Source of the DNA: Tepidamorphaceae bacterium
Lineage (GTDB): Bacteria; Pseudomonadota; Alphaproteobacteria; Rhizobiales; Tepidamorphaceae
Assembly (NCBI GenBank): GCA_028279445.1
Contig: JANQNT010000030.1
Coordinates: 1 to 64,000 of the forward strand
Reading direction: 5' to 3'
Length of the DNA: 64,000 nt
In this document: positions 54,453 through 63,490 of the stretch, in pieces
Layout of the letters: every line of letters starts with the position of its first letter
Numbering within the stretch: the stretch's first letter is position 1
Notes under the pieces: generated by a model
The model's database searches: none
The model's input: the letters and a program-made list of their open reading frames with translations, nothing else
What the model was told of the DNA's origin: nothing
Position numbers and translations under genes: made by a program

Positions 54453-55289
54453 ACTCTTGGCACTGTTCGTTCCCGCCGACGTCCGCGTTCAGGGATGTTT
54501 CTGCCTTGGGCAGTAGGTCCATTTCGATTGTTGGTGCATGACCGGCCTTGGGTCCATCTGGACGATGGGTTCGGGAGCCGGCGCCGGACGCCAGCAGCAC
54601 CAAGCCGAATATTGGCCCCGCGTCTGTGGCGACGCTTTTCGACCACCATGTGGGGTGGCCTCAGGTCAAACACCGGCGAACTCCAAGCCACCCATATCGG
54701 CGTAGACGGTCGACAATTGCGATTTCTGTCCAGGGCGGGAAGGGAGCCTGCTCTGCCGGGTAAGCCCATGCCGTCCCATCGATGTTGATAATGGACGCCA
54801 AGTGCAGTTGTAAAATTCGAAGAAATGAAAAGATATATATTAAGAATAATTCTATGAAACCTTTATAATACTTTTCTTGAAAGATTCTAAACTAGAAATA
54901 CCTTCCATTTCTTCGGTGATCATTATAGAATTTTCCGGCGATTGATGTGCGCCGTCCTCAATGTCGGCGTGCCAACGGCCTGCGCAGTGGAGAGTTCGGG
55001 ATCGGCTTTCTGTCTGTTGGACGCGTTGTGCTCCAACGAAGCTCGTCGCCCGAAATTTGAGCGACTGATGGTTGCATGCAGGCGCGCATGTCTGTGTCGC
55101 TTTTGGTGAAGGCTACTCGGTGAAGGCTGAGCGGTCATGGGGCCTTGGCGCGTCGCTCGGGTTGGGCGGACGGAAAGATCACGGAAAGATCGATGTGCGG
55201 CCCGTATCGTTCGCACGGTGGGGTAAGTCGACTGAGAAGGGCGTTTGGGGTCCTGACCCTGGTCCTCGTCGCTGACAGGTGGCACGCTC
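54453..55289. other. Long intergenic region with repeat copy D
   Basis: No gene is supported in this 837-base stretch. It holds the truncated dispersed repeat at 54611-54672, a strongly AT-rich segment at about 54790-54940 (A/T runs without a clear hairpin) and then GC-rich DNA leading to the AraC gene. Short frames in the repeat region repeat the same pseudo-protein seen at copies A and B and are not real. Confidence 0.45.
54611..54672. repeat. Dispersed intergenic repeat, copy D (right end only)
   Basis: ATTGGCCCCGCGTCTGTGGC and GACGCTTTTCGACCACCATG, then GGGTGGCCTCAGG, match the right end of copies A-C with several substitutions. It is the most diverged copy. Confidence 0.5.
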
Positions 55290-56156
55290 ATGTTCCATCC
55301 AAAGATGTTCACGGTCGTGGAAGGGTTCGAGCCGCTGGACGAACTGCGGTCCCTCCAATTCCCGAAGATGGCCATCGATCTTTGGACGGTGCGCAGTATT
55401 GCCGGAGCCTCGGGCGATTATCTGTCCCTGCACCCGCGCTTTGTCGTTTTCTTTGACAGCGTTTCGATATCGCTTGGCGCGTCTCCCGGAGAGGGCGTCA
55501 ACTGCTCGGTGTGTTTCGTGCCGGCCGGCTTGAGGCTGTGGGGCAAGGTCGCGGAGGCATCTTCGTTCCAGCATCTGGATATCCACATCCACCGCCAGTC
55601 CCTGGAAGCACTCTCGCAAGGCGAGCTCGACCTGCGCCGGCCGCTGTTTCAGCACGCCAGTCCCGAATTGCTCAATCTGTGCATGCTCCTCGCCGAGGAG
55701 TGCCGATGCCAGCGGCGCCCGGCGAGTTATGCCGAGTCGCTGACGTTCGCCGCGATCCACGAGATATTCCATATCTCCAGCAAGAACCGGTCGCATACGC
55801 ATAAGAGCGCAGAGCATTCGTTCTCGTCGATGATCGAGCATGTGCGGCACAATCTGAACCAGCCGATCACTGTCGAGGGCATGGGCGAACTGGCCGGTTT
55901 GTCCCGCAGCCAGTTCAGCCGGAAATTCAAGACCCTGATGGGCACCACCCCGCACCGCTGGCTGGTGGAGGCAAGGGTGGAGGAAGCAAAGAAACTGATG
56001 CTGTCGGGCAAGCGCTTCGCCGATACCGCGCATGCGACCGGCTTTGCCGATCAGGCCCATTTCAACCGCTGCTTTCGCTGCCTGACCGGTTTGACGCCGA
56101 CGCGTTGGTTGCAGCGGCACAAAGCTCCAAACGGCAGGCGGAAAGTACAAGACTGA
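55290..56156 (+). CDS. AraC-family regulator of siderophore uptake
   Basis: The 288-residue protein has an unassigned N-terminal sensing region and a C-terminal AraC HTH pair (about 180-275). The HTH includes MGELAGLSRSQFSRKFKTLM and TGFADQAHFNRCFRCLTGLT. AraC regulators beside TonB receptors commonly activate them when the ferric-siderophore enters. It is followed after 63 bases by the receptor gene on the same strand. An alternative ATG at codon 6 is possible. Confidence 0.8.
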   Translation: MFHPKMFTVVEGFEPLDELRSLQFPKMAIDLWTVRSIAGASGDYLSLHPRFVVFFDSVSISLGASPGEGVNCSVCFVPAGLRLWGKVAEASSFQHLDIHIHRQSLEALSQGELDLRRPLFQHASPELLNLCMLLAEECRCQRRPASYAESLTFAAIHEIFHISSKNRSHTHKSAEHSFSSMIEHVRHNLNQPITVEGMGELAGLSRSQFSRKFKTLMGTTPHRWLVEARVEEAKKLMLSGKRFADTAHATGFADQAHFNRCFRCLTGLTPTRWLQRHKAPNGRRKVQD

Positions 56157-56219
56157 AAATCCGCGTCTGGGTACCAACGGCCGAATGTAGGGGAAAATAC
56201 GTTTGGCCGTGGGGCAACC

Positions 56220-58376
56220 ATGATACTTTTGACGCATCGAAGAAATCCAGGGCGGCTGGTCAGTCTGGCCGCATTGTTGATGGCGACATCGGCGCTCACG
56301 CCGGCATTCGCGCAAGACGTGACAAACGGGGATACGGTGGTGCTGTCGCCGATCACCGTCCTCAGCCAGGAAGACGCCACCGGTCCGGTCGGCGACGACA
56401 ACAATCCCCTGACCGTCACGGGTGGCAAGATTCCGCTCAATCTCAACGAGATTCCACAGTCGGTCACGGTGCTCGGCACGGAGCGCATTCGCCAGTATAA
56501 CGCCCGTCGGGTCAGTGAGACGTTCCGGTATGTCGCCGGCGTCACGACCGATGTCTTCGGCAATGATGAAGACTACGACTGGCTGAGGATCCGCGGTTTC
56601 CAGGCCGACCAGACCGGTGTCTACCTCGACAATGCGCAGAACCTCTCCTTCGCGTTCGGATCATTTTATATCGATCCCTATACGCTCGAGCGGATCGAGG
56701 TATTGCGCGGTCCGTCATCGTCGCTCTACGGCGGCTCGAACCCGGGCGGCATCGTCAACTACGTGTCGAAACGCCCCGGCGAACGGGTGCGCGAGGCCAT
56801 CGTGGGCGTCAACGACGCCACTGCCGGTTGGGGGGCATTCGACTTCGGCGACACCGTCGAGGACCGGTATTCCTACCGTGTGACCGGACGTCTGGAGGGC
56901 GGCGACAAGTACGACGCCTTCAACGAGGGCATCCGCGGGACATTTGCGCCATCGGTCAGCTTCACGACCGCCGGCGGTACCGACATCGTCATTCTCGGCA
57001 ATTTCCACCTGGCCGACGAGAAGCACAACGGCAGCACGTTCCTGCCCTATTTCGGCACCGTGGTCGGAACCCCGCAATTCGGCTTCATTGATCCCGATGC
57101 GAACTTCTCCGATCCCGACTGGGACGATTACTCGCGCGAGCAGGCCTTCGTTTCGCTCATTGTCGAACACCAGTTCGACAACGCGTTCACGTTCACGGGC
57201 AATGCACGCGCCGGCACCGCGAGCGTCGAGGAGAGTTACTGGTATCCGTTCGGGTATACCGGCTTCAACGCCACGCCGCAGGACGCGCAGGGCAGCCTGA
57301 GTCTTCTGGCGTTTGAGCATGACACTCTGGTCAGGACCGCGCAGACCGACTTGCGCTACTATGGCGAAGTGGATACCGGCCATATCCGGCACAGCCTGCT
57401 GTTCGGGCTGGACGCGCGCTATTACTGGCTCGACGAAACGCAGGCGGTGGCCTTCGGCGCTAATTCCGTTGTCAATCCCATGGCGCCGGGAACGCCGACC
57501 CTTAACCCGCCGTACCAGGACGCGGTCACGACCCAGAGCCAGTTGGGGCTTTACTTCCAGGACCAGATGCGGTTCGGCAACGGCTGGATCGTGACGGGCA
57601 ATCTGAGGCACGACTTCGTCGATACCGAGCAGGACGGTGCGGCCGCGTTCAGCCGCGACGACAGCGAGACCTCCTACCGCGCCGGGCTGGCCTACGAATT
57701 CCAGAACGGCTTCACGCCCTACGTCTCCTACGCATCCTTCTTCAATCCGCTGATCACCTCGCCGGCGAATGGTGTGACGCAGCCTGAGTCCGGTGAGCAG
57801 TTCGAGGCGGGCTTCAAGTGGGCACCGGAGGGCGGCAACTTCTCGGTCTCGGCGGCCGGGTTCATCATCAACCGCGAGAACGTCGTGACCGGCGCATTCC
57901 CGAACTTCGATCAGTTGGGCGAAGTGGAGGCGGCCGGCTTCGAATTCGAGGGTGAGTACGACTTCCAGAACGGTTTTGTTTTGGGTGGCGCGTTGACGGT
58001 GCTGGATGCCGAGATTCAGGCGGACAGCAACGCGACGCTGATCGGCAAGACACCGACACTCATCCCGGACTGGCAGGGCTCGCTGAGGATCGAATACACC
58101 TTCGCCAACCTCGGCAACCACCTGGATGGCCTGACGGTCGGCGCCGGCATTCGTCATGTGGGAGAGAGCTACGCCAACGCGGCCAATACGCTGAAGGTGG
58201 ATTCCTTCACCCTGGTCGATGCCTTCGCGAGCTACGACTTCGCTGATCGGTTCACCGCCGTTCTGGCGGTCACGAACATCGCCGACGAGCGCCACGTCAC
58301 CGGCTGTCAGACGGAATTCGTCTGCTCATATGGCTCCGGGCGCGAGGTCAGCTTCGTCGTGACATCGCAGTTCTAG
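56220..58376 (+). CDS. TonB-dependent siderophore receptor
   Basis: The 718-residue protein has a signal peptide (LAALLMATSALTPAFAQD), a TonB-box-like stretch (GDTVVLSPITVLSQ) and a plug domain (about 65-175: NEIPQSVTVLGTERIRQYNA, VLRGPSSSLYGGSNPGGIVN). A beta-barrel ending in Phe (FVVTSQF) follows. Residues Cys near the C-terminus (TGCQTEFVCSYGSG) form a likely disulfide loop as in FhuA-type receptors. It imports a ferric siderophore across the outer membrane. An ABC importer follows after 11 bases. No heme or B12 signature is seen. Confidence 0.9.
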   Translation: MILLTHRRNPGRLVSLAALLMATSALTPAFAQDVTNGDTVVLSPITVLSQEDATGPVGDDNNPLTVTGGKIPLNLNEIPQSVTVLGTERIRQYNARRVSETFRYVAGVTTDVFGNDEDYDWLRIRGFQADQTGVYLDNAQNLSFAFGSFYIDPYTLERIEVLRGPSSSLYGGSNPGGIVNYVSKRPGERVREAIVGVNDATAGWGAFDFGDTVEDRYSYRVTGRLEGGDKYDAFNEGIRGTFAPSVSFTTAGGTDIVILGNFHLADEKHNGSTFLPYFGTVVGTPQFGFIDPDANFSDPDWDDYSREQAFVSLIVEHQFDNAFTFTGNARAGTASVEESYWYPFGYTGFNATPQDAQGSLSLLAFEHDTLVRTAQTDLRYYGEVDTGHIRHSLLFGLDARYYWLDETQAVAFGANSVVNPMAPGTPTLNPPYQDAVTTQSQLGLYFQDQMRFGNGWIVTGNLRHDFVDTEQDGAAAFSRDDSETSYRAGLAYEFQNGFTPYVSYASFFNPLITSPANGVTQPESGEQFEAGFKWAPEGGNFSVSAAGFIINRENVVTGAFPNFDQLGEVEAAGFEFEGEYDFQNGFVLGGALTVLDAEIQADSNATLIGKTPTLIPDWQGSLRIEYTFANLGNHLDGLTVGAGIRHVGESYANAANTLKVDSFTLVDAFASYDFADRFTAVLAVTNIADERHVTGCQTEFVCSYGSGREVSFVVTSQF

Positions 58377-58387
58377 CTTGTGAGCCC

Positions 58388-59377
58388 ATGATACGCGACG
58401 CCGCCCGGTACCTTTGGATCAGTGTTTTTCTTGGCCTGTCGTTGATTCCGGCAACGGCTCAAACCGTTGAGTTGAACCATCGGTTCGGTACCACCCGGAT
58501 TGAAGGCGTGCCCCAGCGGGTCGTCTCGATCTCCTATATCGGACACGACTTTCTGCTGGCTTTGGGCGTCACGCCGATCGCACTGCGACATTGGTACGGG
58601 GACCACCCCTACGGTGTCTGGCCATGGGCGCAGGATGCCCTTGGCGATGCGACGCCCACCGTGCTCTACGGCGCCATCGACATCGAGAAGATCGCGCTGC
58701 TTCAACCCGATCTGATCGTCGGGCAGTGGTCCGGTATGACGGCAACCGAATACCGTTTGCTGTCGCGCATCGCCCCGACAATTCCACCGGCAGCAGGTGA
58801 GACCGACTACAGTTCGTCCTGGCGGTTGATGCTGACGCGGCTGGGGAGCGCCCTGGGCAGGGCGGAGCGTGCCGCAGCGATCATCGAGCGGATCGATGGG
58901 CGGTTGGCCGCAGTGCGGGCCGCCAATCCGCACTGGCGCGAACGCACTGCGGTGATGGTGTGGCCGCCGCGCCTTGGCGCCCATACCAGTCAGGACCTGC
59001 GCGGCCGATTCCTCGCAGACCTTGGATTTGAAGCGCCCGCCGCCATCGACGCCTCGAAGAGCAACAACGGGTTCTACGTGGAAGTCCCGCAGGAGAACCT
59101 GACCCTGATCGATACCGACTTGCTGGTGTGGCTGCACGCCGCTGACGTTGACAGGGTTTTGCAGGGTTTCCCGTTGCGGCGCACCATGCGTGCCTATCGG
59201 GAAGGTCGCGGGGTCTATGCGGATTACGTTCTGACCGCCGCCTTGTCGCATTCAAGTCCGCTGTCCCTGGATTACGTCCTCGATGCTCTTCTCCCAATGA
59301 TCGAGGCAGCGCTTGACGGTGATCCGGCAACGCCGGTCCAAAGCGCCGTGGACGCGGGATTTGCACCCAGGCAATGA
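58388..59377 (+). CDS. Iron-siderophore ABC substrate-binding protein (FecB-like)
   Basis: The 329-residue exported protein has a signal peptide (LWISVFLGLSLIPATAQTV) without a lipobox, then the class III binding-protein start ELNHRFGTTRIEGVPQRVVS. The two lobes are joined by a long helix (LGRAERAAAIIERIDGRL). It passes siderophore to the permeases encoded next. Its stop overlaps the next start (ATGA), so the operon is translationally coupled. Confidence 0.85.
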   Translation: MIRDAARYLWISVFLGLSLIPATAQTVELNHRFGTTRIEGVPQRVVSISYIGHDFLLALGVTPIALRHWYGDHPYGVWPWAQDALGDATPTVLYGAIDIEKIALLQPDLIVGQWSGMTATEYRLLSRIAPTIPPAAGETDYSSSWRLMLTRLGSALGRAERAAAIIERIDGRLAAVRAANPHWRERTAVMVWPPRLGAHTSQDLRGRFLADLGFEAPAAIDASKSNNGFYVEVPQENLTLIDTDLLVWLHAADVDRVLQGFPLRRTMRAYREGRGVYADYVLTAALSHSSPLSLDYVLDALLPMIEAALDGDPATPVQSAVDAGFAPRQ

Positions 59378-60384
59378 AGGCGCAGATGCAGTCCCGTCCC
59401 GTCCTGTTTGTCCTGACGCTGGTCGCCGTCGGGTGTCTTGGCCTGTTGTCGCTGCGCATCGGCATACGCCCGGTGGACTGGAGCACCACGCTTGGCGCGC
59501 TTTTGGCCTATGAGCCAACCAACCCCGATCACATCGCCATTCGCGAGTTGCGCCTGCCGCGCACACTGGCCGCACTTCTGGCCGGAGCGGCACTGGGCCT
59601 GGCCGGCGCGCTGATGCAGGTGGTAACCCGCAATCCCCTGGCAGATCCGGGCCTGCTCGGCATCAATGGCGGCGCAGCCCTGGGAGTGGTCATAGCCATC
59701 TGGGGCGTGGGCGTCGCCTCTCAGGCAGCGCTCGTCCTGCCTGCGCTTGCCGGGGCGGCGCTGGCGTCGGTGCTGGTGCTCACCCTCGGCGGTGCAATGG
59801 ACCGTCAGGGTGTCGATCCAATCCGGCTCGTTCTGGCCGGGGCCGCCGTCGGGGCCTTGTTTCTTGCACTGACCTGGGCGTTGCTGATGCTCAGTCGGGA
59901 GACGCTCGATGTGTACCGGTTCTGGGTGCTTGGCGGTTTCAACGGGATCAATGGGCAAGACCTGCTTGCCGTGGGTCCGTTCTATGCTGCTGGCGCGGCG
60001 TTGGCGGTTGTCGCGGTCCTGGCGCTCGATCCGCTGCTGCTCGGCGACGACACCGCGCGCTCGCTTGGTGTTCGCGTCGGGCTCGTCAGACTGATCACGA
60101 TCGCCGCGATCATCGGCCTATGCGGTTCGACGGTCGCCATGGCCGGACCGGTCGCCTTCATCGGCCTCATCGTGCCGCACCTGGCGCGATCCTTCAGCGG
60201 GGCCGACATCCGCAAGCTGGCATTGTTCAGTGCCGCAATCGGGAGCGCGCTTGCGCTGGTCGCGGATATTGCCGGCCGCGTCATTATCCCCGGGCAGGAA
60301 ATCCAGGCGGGCGCCATGGTCGCATTGATCGGCGGACCGGCGCTCGTCTTACTGGTGCGGCAGCACCGGGCGGTTCCGCTGTGA
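59374..60384 (+). CDS. FecCD-family iron-siderophore permease
   Basis: The 336-residue, about nine-helix membrane protein has FecCD motifs: LRLPRTLAALLAGAALGLAG, MQVVTRNPLADPGLLGINGG, and VAMAGPVAFIGLIVPHLARS. It is one half of the permease channel. The ATG overlaps the preceding stop, and the next gene starts within its own stop (GTGA). Confidence 0.9.
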   Translation: MKAQMQSRPVLFVLTLVAVGCLGLLSLRIGIRPVDWSTTLGALLAYEPTNPDHIAIRELRLPRTLAALLAGAALGLAGALMQVVTRNPLADPGLLGINGGAALGVVIAIWGVGVASQAALVLPALAGAALASVLVLTLGGAMDRQGVDPIRLVLAGAAVGALFLALTWALLMLSRETLDVYRFWVLGGFNGINGQDLLAVGPFYAAGAALAVVAVLALDPLLLGDDTARSLGVRVGLVRLITIAAIIGLCGSTVAMAGPVAFIGLIVPHLARSFSGADIRKLALFSAAIGSALALVADIAGRVIIPGQEIQAGAMVALIGGPALVLLVRQHRAVPL

Positions 60385-61409
60385 CCGCCTCGTCCCTGAG
60401 GTGGGGTCCGTTTTCGCTGCGCCTGCGCGGGCGGGTCGTGCTGACCAATCTTGGTCTGTGCGCCCTGATCATTCTCATCATGGGGATCGGTATCACCACC
60501 GGTTCCTATCCGGTCGATGTTGCTGGCATTGTGCGCGTTCTGCTGGCTGAGGGTGACGATGTTCTCGCGATGATCGTCGTCGACAACCGGCTGCCGAGGC
60601 TGTTGACCGCGCTTGGCGTCGGGCTTGCCTTCGGACTGGCCGGCGAAATGATCCAGACGCTGCTGCGCAACCCGCTTGCCTCACCCGATGTCATCGGCTT
60701 TTCCGCCGGTGCCAGCGTTGGCGCCATCGCCACCATCGTCCTCACCGGCACGACCTGGTTCATCCTGCCCGGCGCGGTGAGCGGTGGCATCGCCGCTGCC
60801 GCGCTGGTCCTGCTGCTGTCCTGGGATCGGGGCCTTGCGGCCGGTGGCATCGTCCTGATCGGCATCGGCGTCGGGTTGACGCTGACGGTTGTCTCCAACC
60901 TGCTGATGGTCCGTATCGATGCGTCGAGCGCCGCCGACGTGGCCAAGTGGCTGGTGGGCTCGCTCAACAGCCGCAGTTGGACCGATGTGGGCACTGTATG
61001 GATCGGTCTTCTCATCCTCGCGCCACTTGCGTTTTGGCAGCAGTTCGCCCTTGGCAGGCTGATCTTTCAGGATGATGTTGCGATTGGCTTGGGCGTACCG
61101 CTCAACTGGCACCGCATCACCGTTGTCACGATTGCCATCGGTCTGGTGGCGATCGCGGTCGCGGCGGCCGGACCACTGCCCTTTGTCGCCTTTGTTGCAG
61201 GTCCCATCGCGCATGGTCTTAACGGTGCGACGCGACCGACCCTGCTGTCGGCCGCCCTGGTGGGCGCGGTCGTGACATTACTCGCTGATCTGGTGGCCCG
61301 CTCGGCTCTTGGCGGTTCTGCCCTGCCGTCCGGTGTCTTTACCGCCCTTGTCGGAGCGCCTGTCCTGCTGTGGGTGCTTCTGGCTCAAGCACGAAAGCAA
61401 CGCTTGTGA
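60381..61409 (+). CDS. FecCD-family iron-siderophore permease, second subunit
   Basis: I start at the GTG at 60381 (VTASSLRWGPF), which overlaps the previous stop; a longer frame lies over the neighbour and is rejected. The 342 residues contain VVDNRLPRLLTALGVGLAFG, LLRNPLASPDVIGFSAGASV and AAGPLPFVAFVAGPIAHGL. It pairs with the preceding permease. The ATPase gene begins in its stop codon. Confidence 0.9.
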   Translation: MTASSLRWGPFSLRLRGRVVLTNLGLCALIILIMGIGITTGSYPVDVAGIVRVLLAEGDDVLAMIVVDNRLPRLLTALGVGLAFGLAGEMIQTLLRNPLASPDVIGFSAGASVGAIATIVLTGTTWFILPGAVSGGIAAAALVLLLSWDRGLAAGGIVLIGIGVGLTLTVVSNLLMVRIDASSAADVAKWLVGSLNSRSWTDVGTVWIGLLILAPLAFWQQFALGRLIFQDDVAIGLGVPLNWHRITVVTIAIGLVAIAVAAAGPLPFVAFVAGPIAHGLNGATRPTLLSAALVGAVVTLLADLVARSALGGSALPSGVFTALVGAPVLLWVLLAQARKQRL

Positions 61410-62182
61410 CTTCCAGTCTTGCTTGCGAACGACTGTCCGTCGCCTTTGGTGCCAACCAGGTTCTGGAGAACCTGGATTTCGCGGTCGCCGAGGGGAAAGT
61501 CACCTCCATCGTTGGTCCCAATGCCTGCGGCAAGTCCACCTTGCTGCGCACGTTGGCGCGATTGCTGAAGCCAACCAGCGGAACGGTGGCGCTGAACGGT
61601 CAGTCGATCTTCGAACAACCCACGCGCCAGGTGGCGCGGCAGCTTGCGATCCTGCCGCAAAGCAGGCAGAGCCCGGCCGGCATGCGCGTTCATGACCTGG
61701 TCTTGAGAGGGCGCACGCCGCATCAGTCGCCTTTGCGGCAGTGGTCGGAGAACGACGCGGCGATCGTCGCGCAGGCGTTGGCCGATGTCGGCCTTGCACA
61801 GCACGCCGACCGGCTTCTGGAAGAGCTCTCAGGCGGCCAGAGGCAGCGGGCATGGATTGCCATGGCGCTGGCGCAGCAGACCGGAATCCTGCTGCTGGAC
61901 GAGCCGACGACGTTCCTCGATCTGCCCCATCAGGTGGAGATCCTGTCATTGCTCAGTACCTTGTCCCGCGACAAGGGGCAGACCATCGTCATGGTCCTGC
62001 ACGACATCAATCTGGCCGCGCGGTTCTCCGACTATCTTGTTGCCCTGCGGGATCGCGGCATCCTGTTCCACGGCACACCTGAAGAGGTGGTCACGCCGCA
62101 GAACATTGCCGCCATCTACGACATTGATGGTGTTGTCATTGCCGACCCGACGCATGGAACGCCGCACGTTATTCCAAGATAG
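61406..62182 (+). CDS. Iron-siderophore ABC ATPase (FecE-like)
   Basis: The GTG at 61406 overlaps the permease stop (GTGA) and gives 258 residues. Walker A is GPNACGKST, with Ala in place of the usual Gly/Ser, the signature is LSGGQRQR and Walker B is [12 protein letters not shown], followed by the H-loop VLHDIN. It powers the importer. It is the last gene of the operon and converges on the membrane protein gene at 62235. Confidence 0.9.
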   Translation: MTSSLACERLSVAFGANQVLENLDFAVAEGKVTSIVGPNACGKSTLLRTLARLLKPTSGTVALNGQSIFEQPTRQVARQLAILPQSRQSPAGMRVHDLVLRGRTPHQSPLRQWSENDAAIVAQALADVGLAQHADRLLEELSGGQRQRAWIAMALAQQTGILLLDEPTTFLDLPHQVEILSLLSTLSRDKGQTIVMVLHDINLAARFSDYLVALRDRGILFHGTPEEVVTPQNIAAIYDIDGVVIADPTHGTPHVIPR

Positions 62183-62234
62183 TCGCGGGACCGCAGTGGT
62201 TGTCTCGCGGCCTGCCGGTGCCCGTGCCGATCTT

Positions 62235-62777
62235 CTATCCCGCGGCCTGACGGGACGGGGACGGCGCCAGACCGATGACAGCACCCAGGCGGTAAATGAG
62301 ACCGAGCGCGATGAATGCCAGCGCATTGGTCCAGCCGATCTGCCACAGAACCGGCAGGGAGAAGGCGGACGGGTGCGAGGGTAGCGGCCAGCTTGCCGCA
62401 TAGACGACAGCCTGTTGGGCCAGCAGTGCAACGACAAAGACCAGCGCGGCTCGGACCATCATCGGCCAGCGCGCAGCGACGTTATAGGTCACCCGCGCAG
62501 CAGCCACAGCCGCTAGTGCCGAGATGCCAAGCGCCAGTCCCCAGGCAAGCGTCGAAGCATCGGTCGGATAGCCCAGAAAACCGAACCCGACCACCTGGTT
62601 GGCAAACCAGCCAAGGATGACGGTGGCAAATGCCTCCCGGCGGGGCAAAGCGATCGCCACAAGTGCGCCAAGCGCGGCGAACGGCATGCCGCATGCGAGC
62701 GCGAAGCTGTAGACAATGGCGGCGACGACGAGAACCAGCGACCAGATCGGCGCTGACCAGGTGCTCGTATCATCCAT
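62235..62777 (-). CDS. Unknown integral membrane protein
   Basis: AAGGAG nine bases before the ATG at 62777 supports a 180-residue, five- or six-helix protein starting MDDTSTWSAPIW. I do not recognise the family. The size and helix count recall substrate-binding (S) components of ECF vitamin importers or small CbtA-like proteins, but no diagnostic motif is seen. Helices include PIWSLVLVVAAIVYSFALAC and ATVILGWFANQVVGFGFLGY. It points away from cobalamin riboswitch 3 and converges on the siderophore operon. A role in cobalamin or metal uptake is only a guess from location. Confidence 0.65.
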   Translation of the reverse strand: MDDTSTWSAPIWSLVLVVAAIVYSFALACGMPFAALGALVAIALPRREAFATVILGWFANQVVGFGFLGYPTDASTLAWGLALGISALAAVAAARVTYNVAARWPMMVRAALVFVVALLAQQAVVYAASWPLPSHPSAFSLPVLWQIGWTNALAFIALGLIYRLGAVIGLAPSPSRQAAG

Positions 62778-62833
62778 CGAGCCAATCTCCTTGATCGGTG
62801 TGGGAACGGAACATCGTCCGCTCGGGTCCAGCC

Positions 62834-62896
62834 TCAATCTGCCAGATACCCGATGGCCCCCGCAATGGCGGCTGCGACGATCTGACCGAAGACCAT
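62834..62896 (-). CDS. Possible 20-residue hydrophobic leader ORF
   Basis: ATG at 62896 with a GGAG-type site upstream encodes MVFGQIVAAAIAGAIGYLAD. It is almost entirely one hydrophobic helix and precedes the membrane-protein gene by 56 bases. It could be a tiny membrane peptide or chance. Confidence 0.25.
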   Translation of the reverse strand: MVFGQIVAAAIAGAIGYLAD

Positions 62897-62929
62897 TGAC
62901 GCTCCGCGTCCGCGCGGGCATGAAGGTGA

Positions 62930-63115
62930 CGTGATCGGTTCCGCGTTCGGGCATTCCGGGCGTGGAGGCAAGAGGGAACGCGGTGAGGTGTGCTGACACC
63001 GAACCCGCGGCTGTCCCCGCAACTGTGAGCGGCGAGTCCGGCTGACAACGCCACTGGAGCAATCCGGGAAGGCCAGCCAGGGCGGCGAACCGCGAGCCAG
63101 GAGACCTGCCGGTCG
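62930..63115 (+). ncRNA. Cobalamin riboswitch 3 (plus strand)
   Basis: Blocks in order on the plus strand are GATCGGTTCC, GAGGGAACGCGGTGAGG, CCGCGGCTGTCCCCGCAACT, GTGAGCGGCGAG, CGCCACTGGAGC, ATCCGGGAAGGCCAGCCAGG and GAGCCAGGAGACCTGCC. This is a clear B12 riboswitch. It leads the two small ORFs and the ABC ATPase gene. About 150 bases separate it from the first ORF. Confidence 0.9.
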
Positions 63116-63264
63116 CATGTGTCCCTAACCGGGATGCGGCAACCTGGACGCCGGGGAAACGCGTCTGGCATGGGCGCTTCCCTCGTCGATCCGCCCCCGC
63201 CAAATCTCCCCGTCCGTCCTTTCCGGAGCGCGGCCTCGCGCCGCACGAACGAAAGAGGACGATC

Positions 63265-63345
63265 ATGACCTTCACGAAATCCCGGATCGCAACACCGGCG
63301 TCTCGCACCGCGCAGCGGTTGCCGAAACGCCCGGCAAGCGGATGA
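63265..63345 (+). CDS. 26-residue basic ORF behind riboswitch 3
   Basis: AAGAGGA precedes the ATG, giving the sequence MTFTKSRIATPASRTAQRLP and six more residues. Its TGA overlaps the ATG of the next ORF (ATGA). It may be a leader peptide whose translation couples the downstream genes, or a small protein in its own right. No family is recognised. Confidence 0.45.
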   Translation: MTFTKSRIATPASRTAQRLPKRPASG

Positions 63346-63479
63346 ACCGGCGGGCACCGGTGGCTGGCGTGAGCGCCGGGCGCCGCTTCTGCCTGACCGA
63401 ACTGAGCGTCACCGCGTTGATCTCCGGTGCGCTCGGCCTTTCGGTCTTGCTCTGGCTCGCGATTCTCGCGGTGATCTAG
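63342..63479 (+). CDS. 45-residue single-helix membrane protein
   Basis: The ORF overlaps the preceding stop by four bases and encodes a basic N-terminus (MNRRAPVAGVSAGRRF) and one hydrophobic helix (ALISGALGLSVLLWLAILAV). It ends 11 bases before the ABC ATPase start. It is likely an accessory membrane peptide of the following transporter. Too short for family assignment. Confidence 0.5.
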   Translation: MNRRAPVAGVSAGRRFCLTELSVTALISGALGLSVLLWLAILAVI

Positions 63480-63490
63480 GTCGTGACCTG

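Noticed and set aside
56157..56219. Fur box before the TonB receptor
   Set aside because: No convincing 19-bp Fur inverted repeat is visible in the short spacer; regulation may be through the AraC protein instead.
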